A stretch of DNA of 8,570 bases from positions 1 through 8,570 of the forward strand of contig JBDRLC010000024.1 in the NCBI GenBank assembly GCA_043813305.1, given 5' to 3'. This DNA is from JAHIZC01 sp043813305. GTDB lineage: Bacteria; Omnitrophota; Gorgyraeia; Gygaellales; Profunditerraquicolaceae. Numbering within the stretch: position 1 is the first letter of the stretch; every line of letters starts with the position of its first letter. Below the pieces are notes generated by a model that was given only the letters and a program-made list of their open reading frames with translations, did no database searches and was not told the origin of the DNA. This document shows, in pieces, positions 1 to 5,666 of the stretch. The translations under genes were made by a program, and so were the position numbers.

Positions 1-193
1 TTCTTTATCCGCCAGCCTGAACGAAGAAGTTGATTCGCTGCAAGATACAGTAGAGCCGTATTTGCTCAAAGCCGGTTTCCTGAAACGCACCTCGCGCGGC
101 AGGCTCGCTACCAAGTTAGCATATACGCACTTTGGCCTTAAACACGAAGACAATCCGAACTCTTTAAATAGACTTAATTCTATCGATCATTAA
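1..193 (+). CDS. ruvB: RuvB Holliday junction branch-migration ATPase, C-terminal fragment
   Basis: This is the last 63 codons of RuvB, read from base 2 to the TAA at 191-193; the start lies outside the window. RuvB is the hexameric AAA+ motor that works with RuvA to drive branch migration at Holliday junctions during recombinational repair. The visible part is the C-terminal winged-helix DNA-binding domain. It is recognised by the run VEPYLLKAGF followed by LKRTSRGRLAT and AYTHFGL, which matches the family pattern EPYL-QxGF-xRTxRGRxxT-xAYxH. The last 17 or so residues are a polar tail that is not conserved. Finding ruvB just upstream of queuosine genes (queH, queA, tgt) agrees with the ruvA-ruvB-queA-tgt order of many bacteria. 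The ATPase domain cannot be assessed because it is not in the window. Confidence 0.93.
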   Translation, partial: SLSASLNEEVDSLQDTVEPYLLKAGFLKRTSRGRLATKLAYTHFGLKHEDNPNSLNRLNSIDH

Positions 194-195
194 CT

Positions 196-316
196 ACTTG
201 TATTAGGGTTAAGGTTAGGAAGCCGGTTTGGTAGTTGGGTTAGGGTTAGGTGTTTAAACACCAATTACCTTACCCATAAACCATACCGGCATCCTTACCC
301 TTACCCAATTACAAGT
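196..316. repeat. Imperfect 121-bp palindrome with TTAGGG-like words
   Basis: The whole ruvB-queH spacer folds back on itself. The ends ACTTGTA (196-202) and TACAAGT (310-316) are complementary. GCCGGT (222-227) pairs with ACCGGC (285-290). The centre is the perfect palindrome GGTGTTTAAACACC (249-262). Arms of about 60 nt pair with scattered mismatches and one bulge. The left arm is G/T-rich, with hexamer words such as TTAGGG, TTAAGG and GGGTTAGG; the right arm carries the complementary TTACCC words. No ORF or T-run follows. It could end ruvB transcription or form a cruciform, but it looks more like a dispersed palindromic repeat. The function is unknown. Confidence 0.85.
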
Positions 317-340
317 CTATGAGCGAGTTTATTTAAGGTT

Positions 341-883
341 ATGAGATTACTACTACATACATGTTGTGCGCCGTGCCTGATTTATCCCTTGGAGCGGTTA
401 AGGGAGCAGGGATTCCAGGTAAGCGGGTTTTATTACAACCCTAATATCCATCCTTACTCTGAGTATGAGAAAAGAAAGAAAGCGCTAGAGTATATCGCTA
501 AAGAGTCGGATATTGAGGTGATTTACCCGGAATACAATCCAAAAGATTTTTTTCAGGTCACTAGCCTTATAGAAGAGAAGTTAGAAAGATGCCCGGTGTG
601 TTGGTATCTGCGCATGAAGAAGTCAGCAAGGGAAGCAAAGGAGAGGGGATTTGATTATTTTTCCACAACACTCTTAGTTAGCCCTTATCAGGATCTGGAG
701 GCCTTGAACCGGATTGGTCAAGATATAGCCGAAGAGGAAGGCCCCCAGTTTCACTATGAGGATTTCAGGAAGGGTTTTCGTAAGGCCCATGATTATGCAA
801 AATCCAAAGGTATATACTGCCAGAAATATTGCGGGTGTCTTTATTCAGAGATAGAGAGATGCAGGAAATTGCAAAAAGATTAA
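341..883 (+). CDS. queH: Epoxyqueuosine reductase QueH
   Basis: QueH (DUF208/COG1636) catalyses the last step of queuosine synthesis, reducing epoxyqueuosine in tRNA to queuosine. It is an iron-sulfur protein unrelated to the cobalamin-dependent QueG. The 180-residue product has the usual family length and its full cysteine set. An N-terminal HTCCAPC places C8, C9 and C12 right after the first strand; RCPVCW gives C84 and C87; YCQKYCGC near the end gives C160, C164 and C166. The family coordinates a [4Fe-4S] cluster and an extra iron through such cysteines. The ATG at 341 is chosen because MRLLLHTCCAPC is the canonical family start, although the AAGG at 335-338 is too close to be a good ribosome site. 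The 3' end overlaps the next gene, and queA and tgt lie downstream in the same direction, which supports the role. Confidence 0.93.
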   Translation: MRLLLHTCCAPCLIYPLERLREQGFQVSGFYYNPNIHPYSEYEKRKKALEYIAKESDIEVIYPEYNPKDFFQVTSLIEEKLERCPVCWYLRMKKSAREAKERGFDYFSTTLLVSPYQDLEALNRIGQDIAEEEGPQFHYEDFRKGFRKAHDYAKSKGIYCQKYCGCLYSEIERCRKLQKD

Positions 884-1074
884 TTATTTTTGGGATTATT
901 CTAATTGTCTTTGGTGTGCTATTATCTTTTGTTCATAAGCCTTCCTTCTTAGGCAGGTTGCCGGGAGATATAATCATAGAAAAGAGAAATTTCACATTTT
1001 ATTTTCCTATAGCAACTTCCCTTGTGTTGAGTTTTATCCTCTCTTTAATATTTTGGCTATGGTTTCGTCGTTAA
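859..1074 (+). CDS. DUF2905 family small membrane protein
   Basis: This 71-residue protein belongs to the DUF2905 family, whose function is unknown. It has two hydrophobic helices, roughly residues 5-22 (RLIIFGIILIVFGVLLSF) and 47-68 (ATSLVLSFILSLIFWLW region). They flank a short loop with the family hallmark GRLPGDI followed by a polar stretch and FTFYFPIATS. I prefer the ATG at 859: it follows a purine-rich GAGATAGAGAG stretch and gives the normal family length. A TTG at 829 would add ten residues that only mirror the end of queH in another frame. The start lies 25 bases inside queH and the end overlaps the next gene, so translation is probably coupled. DUF2905 genes often sit between ruvB and spoIID/queA in other bacteria; the context has not revealed a job. 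Confidence 0.88.
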   Translation: MQEIAKRLIIFGIILIVFGVLLSFVHKPSFLGRLPGDIIIEKRNFTFYFPIATSLVLSFILSLIFWLWFRR

Positions 1075-2210
1075 TCCCTAGATTCCAGAAGATAACCTTA
1101 ATATCCTTTCTCTTGGTTGGCACGCTTTCGCTGTCAGCTTCGGCTGATTCGCAAGATCCGGTAAGGGTCTTAGTATCCGAGAATGTGCAGTATTTAAGCC
1201 TGCAGGTAAAGGGTAGATATAAAATAGTTGACCCGGATTCGGGCGATATTTTATCCAGAGGGAAAAATCTGAAGACCACGGTAACCGGTTATGAAAAGGG
1301 GATAATTCTGGATAGGGAAAACTTCTTCATGAATAAGATCTTCCTTTGCGTAGAGGCAGATGACGAGATCGTCATAAACGGCCGCAGGTTCAGAGGCAAG
1401 ATAAAGTTCCTAAAAGACGCTAAGTCCAAAATCTCGGTAATCAACTTCGTCGACATGGAGGATTATATTAAAGGAATCCTCTATCATGAAACTTCGCACT
1501 ATTGGCCTATGGAAGCGCTTAAGGCACAGGCAATAGCAAGCCGTACCTTTGTAGTTTATAAAATGGAGGAAAGAAAGATTCATGAATTTGACGTTACCAG
1601 TGATATATATTCCCAGGTTTACGGCGGAAAGACATCAGAGCGCTACCGGACAAATAACGCGGTTGACCAGACAAAGGGAAAGATAATTATATATCAGGGT
1701 AGAGCGGTTCCTGCTTTTTTTCACGCTACCTGTGCAGGCAACACAGAGCGTGCCTCAGTGCTTTGGAGTGTAGATATACCGCCGCTAAAAGGAGTTAAAT
1801 GCGGTTTCTGTGATCAGTCTCCTCATTTTAACTGGCATTATGATTTATCTCTAGGCCAGATAAAGGATAAATTAGTGAATTCCGGATATAAAATAGATCA
1901 GATAAAAGATATAATTATATTAGGCAGAAATAATTCCGGACGGATTAGAGATCTCAAGCTGGTAGGTGATAGTAGTGAATTAATCATATCTGCTAAGGAC
2001 TTCAGGAATATAATCGGCCCGAATATTATCCGGAGTACTAATTTTGACGTAAATATAGTCCGGCAGGATGCGGTGTTTGAAGGTTATGGCTGGGGGCACG
2101 GAGTGGGCTTATGTCAGTGGGGTGCTTATTTCATGGCCAAAAATAATGCCACTGCCGAGCAGATCCTTAAATACTATTATCCCAAGTCAGAAATATCACT
2201 GATCAGATGA
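1059..2210 (+). CDS. SpoIID/LytB domain protein, exported peptidoglycan lytic enzyme
   Basis: The product has a SpoIID/LytB domain. The best-known member, SpoIID of Bacillus, is a lytic transglycosylase acting on glycan strands stripped of peptide stems during sporulation; homologues in non-sporulating bacteria act on the cell wall. An N-terminal hydrophobic segment (KITLISFLLVGTLSLSASA, about residues 11-29) looks like a signal peptide. The domain core reads YIKGILYHETSHYWP then MEALKAQAIASRTF, near residues 136-164; its glutamate (about 144) matches the catalytic Glu of SpoIID. Later hallmarks are the CGFC pair near 248-251, GYGWGHGVGLCQWGA near 342-356 and the final ILKYYYP. The start is the ATG at 1059, inside DUF2905; a TTG at 1053 is possible. 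Its TGA overlaps the queA ATG (ATGA). Nothing here implies sporulation. Confidence 0.88.
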   Translation: MVSSLIPRFQKITLISFLLVGTLSLSASADSQDPVRVLVSENVQYLSLQVKGRYKIVDPDSGDILSRGKNLKTTVTGYEKGIILDRENFFMNKIFLCVEADDEIVINGRRFRGKIKFLKDAKSKISVINFVDMEDYIKGILYHETSHYWPMEALKAQAIASRTFVVYKMEERKIHEFDVTSDIYSQVYGGKTSERYRTNNAVDQTKGKIIIYQGRAVPAFFHATCAGNTERASVLWSVDIPPLKGVKCGFCDQSPHFNWHYDLSLGQIKDKLVNSGYKIDQIKDIIILGRNNSGRIRDLKLVGDSSELIISAKDFRNIIGPNIIRSTNFDVNIVRQDAVFEGYGWGHGVGLCQWGAYFMAKNNATAEQILKYYYPKSEISLIR

Positions 2211-3256
2211 GGCTAGCTAGCTTTGATTATGAACTTCCCCAGGAACTGATCGCACAATTTCCTTTAAAGAAAAGGGATAGTGCAAGGCTCCTGGTATTGG
2301 ACCGCAAGAAACGTAGAGTCGAGCATAGAATCTTTCAGGATATAACGGATTATGTTAGGCAGGATGAGTTAGTCGTTCTTAATGATACCAGGGTGTTATC
2401 AAGTCGTCTTCTAGGTTCGCGTAAGACCGGAGGCAAAGTCGAAGTATTGCTTATCCGGCACAAAGGCAACTTGACTTTCCGAGCGATGATTAAACCTACA
2501 CGCGTAAAATTAGGAGAGAAAATAATCTTTACCCCGTTAGAGACTAAATCGAAACAGCAAAGAGGAGCAAGGTCTCTAACGGGGTTTAACCGGGGGAAAT
2601 CTTACGGGACGATTAGCGCCCGGGATGAAATAACCTTTAAGCTTAAGGATATGGATGCAGTGTATGATTTAGGCGTGATGCCCCTGCCGCCTTATATCAA
2701 AAGAGAATCAGTTGACCTGGATCGCACTTATTATCAGACAGTATATGCAGATCAAGACGGCGCAATCGCCTCTCCGACTGCAGGGTTGCATTTTACAAGA
2801 GAACTTCTAAACAAGCTGGAGTCTTCCGGGGTCAATTTAGGCTTTATCACTTTGCATGTAGGGCTGGGTACGTTTCGGCCTGTGAAAGCAGATGATATTA
2901 CCAGGCATAAAATGGATTCGGAATATTTTAGGATCAACGGCAAGGTAATTAATAAAATAGACGCCCTGCGTTTAAAGAAAAAACGCATCTTTGCCGTAGG
3001 CTCAACAGCTCTGCGTGCACTGGAGACATACGCTTTAACCGGAGTTAAAGAAGGATATACGGATTTATTTATTTATCCCGGATTCAAATTTAATCTAGTT
3101 GATTGTCTCCTGACGAATTTTCACCTGCCGCGCACGACTCTCTTTATGCTGGTATGCGCATTTGCCGGGGAGAAGTTGGCAAAAAAAGCATATCGAGAGG
3201 CAATTGAGAAAAAATATAGATTCTACAGCTACGGCGACGCCATGCTGATCTTGTGA
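2207..3256 (+). CDS. queA: S-adenosylmethionine:tRNA ribosyltransferase-isomerase QueA
   Basis: QueA transfers and rearranges the ribosyl group of S-adenosylmethionine onto preQ1 in tRNA, forming epoxyqueuosine, the substrate of QueH. The 349-residue product shows the family landmarks in order: FDYELPQELIAQFP at the start, LNDTRVLSSRL (58-68), MPLPPYI (158-164), GAIASPTAGLHFT (185-197), ITLHVGLGTFRPV (214-226), AVGSTALRALET (263-274), LLTNFHLPRTTLFML (301-315) and YSYGDAMLI at the end. The ATG at 2207 overlaps the spoIID TGA by four bases, so translation is coupled. One oddity is the stretch at residues 109-127 (TPLETKSKQQRGARSLTGF), which is encoded by an inverted repeat and makes the interval before MPLPPYI about 12 residues longer than in E. 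coli QueA. The frame is intact and the core motifs are complete, so I expect a working enzyme. Confidence 0.95.
   Translation: MRLASFDYELPQELIAQFPLKKRDSARLLVLDRKKRRVEHRIFQDITDYVRQDELVVLNDTRVLSSRLLGSRKTGGKVEVLLIRHKGNLTFRAMIKPTRVKLGEKIIFTPLETKSKQQRGARSLTGFNRGKSYGTISARDEITFKLKDMDAVYDLGVMPLPPYIKRESVDLDRTYYQTVYADQDGAIASPTAGLHFTRELLNKLESSGVNLGFITLHVGLGTFRPVKADDITRHKMDSEYFRINGKVINKIDALRLKKKRIFAVGSTALRALETYALTGVKEGYTDLFIYPGFKFNLVDCLLTNFHLPRTTLFMLVCAFAGEKLAKKAYREAIEKKYRFYSYGDAMLIL
2531..2585. repeat. In-frame palindromic repeat inside queA
   Basis: Arms of 14 bp, ACCCCGTTAGAGAC at 2531-2544 and GTCTCTAACGGGGT at 2572-2585, are perfect reverse complements around a 27-base purine-rich loop. The 55 bp are read in frame as residues 109-127 of QueA. 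They fall in a variable segment between family blocks, where E. coli QueA is shorter. The length, perfect arms and position in a tolerant loop resemble protein-embedded palindromic elements such as the RPE repeats of Rickettsia. That it is a mobile or dispersed unit here is inferred from this one copy. Confidence 0.8.
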
Positions 3257-3360
3257 TAATTCATCGCAGCATAACAAACGAATCTGTCGGGTTTCTCAAT
3301 AAAAGGGTCTTTTCGGTTTCGCTTTAGCGCACTGTCTTTTTTCGCCGTGTGCTGCGGTTT

Positions 3361-3388
3361 ACCCCGTAGCTGCAAGCAGCTATGGGGT
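3361..3388. repeat. Strong hairpin, 12-bp stem and CAAG loop
   Basis: ACCCCGTAGCTG (3361-3372) pairs with CAGCTATGGGGT (3377-3388) around the tetraloop CAAG, with a single G-U pair. It lies about 105 bases after queA. There is no T-run directly after the stem, so it is not a standard terminator of queA. It is one module of the structured block between queA and tgt. Confidence 0.75.
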
Positions 3389-3456
3389 TTACGGCTTTCT
3401 CCCAGAGAGGTTTACAGTATAGGCATCTTCCGTTCGCCGTAATCCCCTGCCTGCCG

Positions 3457-3481
3457 CCTGCCTGACGGCAGTCAGGGCAGG
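3457..3481. repeat. CCTGCCTGAC hairpin
   Basis: CCTGCCTGAC (3457-3466) pairs with GTCAGG-G-CAGG (3471-3481), leaving one bulged G and the loop GGCA. The same CCTGCC word makes up the perfect palindrome at 3744-3763, so the block contains two diverged copies of one GC-rich hairpin type. Confidence 0.7.
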
Positions 3482-3743
3482 TAGGCTTGCACACATTTGC
3501 CGAAAAAAGCCTAATGTGCGCTTCAGCAAAACCGCAAAAGCCCCTTTGACGAAGAGAAACATCAGGAGATTTTATCCTGAGCCACTGGGTGACGAGGCAT
3601 ATTTCTTGCGGCACATAAGGAAGTCCAAGCGGGCAGGGTTTGCTTCGTTAAATTTAGTTTCCAAGAGCGAGGACTTCCGCTAGAGCGAAGATTTTCCACG
3701 CTGGGGAAAATCGAGCGGTGACGCGAGGAATGTGCCTCGGCAG

Positions 3744-3763
3744 CCTGCCTGCCGGCAGGCAGG
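3744..3763. repeat. Perfect 20-bp palindrome CCTGCCTGCCGGCAGGCAGG
   Basis: All 20 bases are self-complementary about the 3753/3754 midpoint. An outer stem, GGAATG (3727-3732) with CATTCC (3768-3773), extends the structure to about 47 bp. Palindromes made of CCTGCC/GGCAGG words are common as dispersed repeats in genomes from environmental bacteria; that comment is from general experience and not tested here. It ends about 70 bases before the tgt start. Confidence 0.8.
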
Positions 3764-3832
3764 GCCCCATTCCCTTGGATAAAATCTAATTATACCGAAA
3801 AGACCCTTTGCGATGAGAGTAAATAGATAATT

Positions 3833-4963
3833 ATGTTTAAGCTGATTAAGAAGGATAAGAAGAGTAAGGCGCGGTTGGGGGAGTTGGTGACTGCGCACGG
3901 AGAGATCGAGACCCCCTGTTTTATGCCGGTGGGCACTCAGGGCACGGTTAAAACACTCTCGCCTTTAGAATTAAATCAAAGCGGTACGCAGATTATGTTG
4001 TCTAACGCCTATCATTTGTTCTTAAGGCCCGGCACCGAAGTTATAAAAAAAGCAGGCGGATTACACAAATTTATCTCCTGGGATAAACCGATATTGACTG
4101 ACAGCGGCGGCTATCAGATATTCAGCCTGGCGCTATTGCGAAAAATAAATGATCAGGGTGTTGAGTTTCAATCTCATATAGACGGTTTTAAGCATTTTTT
4201 AACTCCCGAGGACGTGGTTAAGATTCAGACGGATTTAGGAACTGACATTATGATGCAGTTGGATGAATGTGTTCACTACCCTTGTGCGAAGGACCAGGCA
4301 GAAATTGCTATGAAGAGGACGCTTGACTGGGCTAAGCGTTCTAGACAAATATTCTTTCAGAACCTAGAACCCAGAACCCAGAACCCCCAGCTATTATTTG
4401 CCGTCATTCAAGGTGCCACTTACGAGGATCTGCGAAAGAAGTGCACAAAAAGATTAGTAGATATGGATTTTCCGGGTTATGCAATAGGCGGAGTTTCTGT
4501 TGGCGAGCCAAAGAATTTAAGATATAATACAGTAGAACTAGTAGCTGATTTATTGCCCTCCGAGAAGCCGCGTTACCTGATGGGCGTAGGGTTTCCTCAG
4601 GATATAATCGAGGCGGTAGGGTTGGGTATGGATATGTTTGATTGTGTAGTTCCAACCCGTTACGGCAGAAACGGTACTGCCTTTACAAGTGTAGGTAAAT
4701 TAACTATAAGAAATTCGCCATTTATCGAAGATTTTTCTGTTTTAGATCCCGAATGTAATTGTTATACTTGTAAGAATTTCACCCGGTCGTACCTGCGCCA
4801 TTTATTTAATACAGGCGAGATATTGGGCTTGAGGTTAATTGCGCTGCATAACGTTCATTTCTTCCTGAATCTGATGAGAGGGGTGAGGGAATCGATAAAA
4901 AAGTGTGAATTTGTCAGTTTCAAAAAAGATTTTTTAAATAAATACAATCATTTTAAAGGTTAA
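3833..4963 (+). CDS. tgt: tRNA-guanine(34) transglycosylase Tgt
   Basis: Tgt exchanges guanine 34 in GUN-anticodon tRNAs for preQ1, the first tRNA-level step of queuosine formation. The 376-residue product is complete. D90 in TDSGGYQ and D270 in MFDCVVPTR are the expected general acid/base and nucleophilic aspartates. The zinc site is C308, C310, C313 and H339, with the CxCxxC-x25-H spacing of the family. GGVSVGEPK (219-227) and YRNGTAF-like YGRNGTAFT (277-285) also match. The ATG at 3833 gives the normal N-terminus; its ribosome site is weak (GAGAG, 3815-3819). Residues 176-185 (QNLEPRTQNP) come from a CAGAACC heptamer run and sit just before the FAVIQG strand, an unusual surface insertion. 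TrmD begins two bases after the stop. Confidence 0.96.
   Translation: MFKLIKKDKKSKARLGELVTAHGEIETPCFMPVGTQGTVKTLSPLELNQSGTQIMLSNAYHLFLRPGTEVIKKAGGLHKFISWDKPILTDSGGYQIFSLALLRKINDQGVEFQSHIDGFKHFLTPEDVVKIQTDLGTDIMMQLDECVHYPCAKDQAEIAMKRTLDWAKRSRQIFFQNLEPRTQNPQLLFAVIQGATYEDLRKKCTKRLVDMDFPGYAIGGVSVGEPKNLRYNTVELVADLLPSEKPRYLMGVGFPQDIIEAVGLGMDMFDCVVPTRYGRNGTAFTSVGKLTIRNSPFIEDFSVLDPECNCYTCKNFTRSYLRHLFNTGEILGLRLIALHNVHFFLNLMRGVRESIKKCEFVSFKKDFLNKYNHFKG
4358..4385 (+). repeat. Four tandem CAGAACC heptamers inside tgt
   Basis: Units CAGAACC (4358), TAGAACC (4365), CAGAACC (4372) and CAGAACC (4379) run without interruption, followed by CCCAG. Since seven is not a multiple of three, successive units are read in different phases, giving the non-repeating peptide QNLEPRTQNP at Tgt residues 176-185. 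A change of one unit would shift the frame; a change of three would not. Confidence 0.85.
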
Positions 4964-4965
4964 TT

Positions 4966-5652
4966 ATGCGTATTGATATCATCACTATATTTCCTAAGAT
5001 GTTCGAGCCTGTATTAGGTGAGTCGATGATTAAAAGGGCTAGAGCAAAAGGAAAAGTTAAAATTCAGCTGCATGACCTCAGAGACTATACCTCTAATAAG
5101 CATAGAAAGGTTGATGACCGGCCTTTTGGCGGCGGAGCAGGTATGGTGATGACGCCTGAGCCACTCTTTAATGCGGTCGAGAGTATAAAAGAAAAAACCA
5201 AAAAATCTAAGGTAATCTTGCTTTCTCCTCAAGGCAGAAGGTTAGATCAAAAGACCGTTAAGAGATTGTCCAGATATAAACATCTGATTTTAATCTGTGG
5301 TCATTACGAAGGAGTTGATGACCGGATAAGGCAGCGTTTAGTAGACGAAGAAATTTCAATTGGTGATTATGTTTTAACCGGCGGCGAGCTACCGGCAATG
5401 GTCTTAGTTGACTCTCTAGTAAGATTGATTCCCGGAGTTTTGGGCGATAAAAATTCCTTGAATTTTGAGTCATTTGAGGGTAATCTATTAGAATACGCGC
5501 ACTATACAAGGCCTTCTGATTTTAGGGGTATGCGTGTACCTGCAATACTCCTTTCCGGTGACCATAAAAAAATCGAAGCCTGGAGAAAGAAAGAAGCCAT
5601 GAAACGAACCAGACAAAGAAGGCCGGATCTTCTTTGTTCTAAATCCAAATAA
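4966..5652 (+). CDS. trmD: tRNA (guanine(37)-N1)-methyltransferase TrmD
   Basis: TrmD uses S-adenosylmethionine to make m1G37 next to the anticodon, preventing +1 frameshifting; it is generally essential. The 228-residue product has the trefoil-knot SPOUT motifs: HRKVDDRPFGGGAGMVM (46-62), LLSPQGRRLDQ (85-95), CGHYEGVDDRI (111-121), and SIGDYVLTGGELPAM (131-145). YTRP (180-183) and LLSGDH (195-200) mark the C-terminal half. The Arg corresponding to E. coli R154 is present (R153), but the position of the catalytic Asp (E. coli D169, in EDSF) is Glu (E168, in FESF). The ATG at 4966 lies two bases after tgt, with AAAGG at 4955-4959 as ribosome site. The usual partners rpsP and rimM are not upstream; tgt takes their place. 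Confidence 0.96.
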   Translation: MRIDIITIFPKMFEPVLGESMIKRARAKGKVKIQLHDLRDYTSNKHRKVDDRPFGGGAGMVMTPEPLFNAVESIKEKTKKSKVILLSPQGRRLDQKTVKRLSRYKHLILICGHYEGVDDRIRQRLVDEEISIGDYVLTGGELPAMVLVDSLVRLIPGVLGDKNSLNFESFEGNLLEYAHYTRPSDFRGMRVPAILLSGDHKKIEAWRKKEAMKRTRQRRPDLLCSKSK

Positions 5653-5658
5653 AAGGAG
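5653..5658 (+). promoter_or_regulatory. Strong Shine-Dalgarno site of rplS
   Basis: AAGGAG lies eight bases before the rplS ATG and directly follows the trmD TAA. It is the best-spaced ribosome site in the window, in keeping with the high expression needed for a ribosomal protein relative to the low-abundance TrmD in the same transcript. Confidence 0.85.
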
Positions 5659-5666
5659 AAAAAGAA

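Larger units (their letters stand above)
3302..3809. repeat. Inverted-repeat-bounded, MITE-like structured element
   Basis: AAAGGGTCTTTTCGGT at 3302-3317 is repeated as its exact reverse complement at 3794-3809, enclosing 476 bp. A 16-bp perfect match so placed, with no transposase between the copies, fits a non-autonomous element of the MITE type. I see no clear target-site duplication: the flanks are CTCAATA on the left and GCGATGA on the right. Complementarity does not continue inward. Alternatively the two arms close the base of a long structured transcript. Which of these is right is not decided by the sequence alone. Confidence 0.5.
3257..3832. other. Gene-free 576-bp interval between queA and tgt, hairpin-rich
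   Basis: No convincing gene is present on either strand. The interval holds at least seven local inverted repeats. The main ones are 3361-3372/3377-3388, 3457-3466/3471-3481, 3489-3497/3513-3521, 3562-3567/3575-3580, 3619-3626/3671-3678, 3690-3697/3705-3712 and the palindrome at 3744-3763, which sits inside an outer GGAATG/CATTCC stem (3727-3732/3768-3773). It is locally GC-richer than its neighbours; 3421-3480 is about two-thirds G+C. Perfect inverted repeats at 3302-3317 and 3794-3809 bound most of it. I do not recognise a tRNA, RNase P RNA, tmRNA, 6S RNA or preQ1 riboswitch. It could be a non-autonomous transposable element, a dispersed structured repeat or a structured RNA. Confidence 0.75.

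Noticed and set aside
196..316. A genuine telomere or linear-replicon end
   Set aside because: The TTAGGG words are few and degenerate, and they sit between two continuous genes inside a chromosome-like operon.
829..858. A TTG start adding ten residues to the DUF2905 protein
   Set aside because: The extra residues lie wholly over the queH frame and exceed the normal family length; the ATG at 859 is better.
3324..3614. A 96-codon reverse-strand ORF rich in cysteine pairs (CKPTCPDC and CLYC), superficially like a zinc ribbon
   Set aside because: Its middle (CRQAGGRQ) is the translation of the CCTGCC hairpin, it has no ribosome site, and it runs against every other gene in the window. It is most likely a by-product of the structured repeat. 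A conserved, multi-copy protein-level signature in relatives would reopen the case.
3257..3832. preQ1 riboswitch, tRNA, RNase P RNA, tmRNA or CRISPR array in the long spacer
   Set aside because: No preQ1-type short pseudoknot, tRNA T-loop, RNase P or tmRNA core, nor regularly spaced direct repeats could be seen by eye.
3680..3898. A reverse-strand ORF across the tgt start
   Set aside because: It overlaps the true N-terminus of Tgt and the GGCAGG palindrome, and has no recognisable domain.
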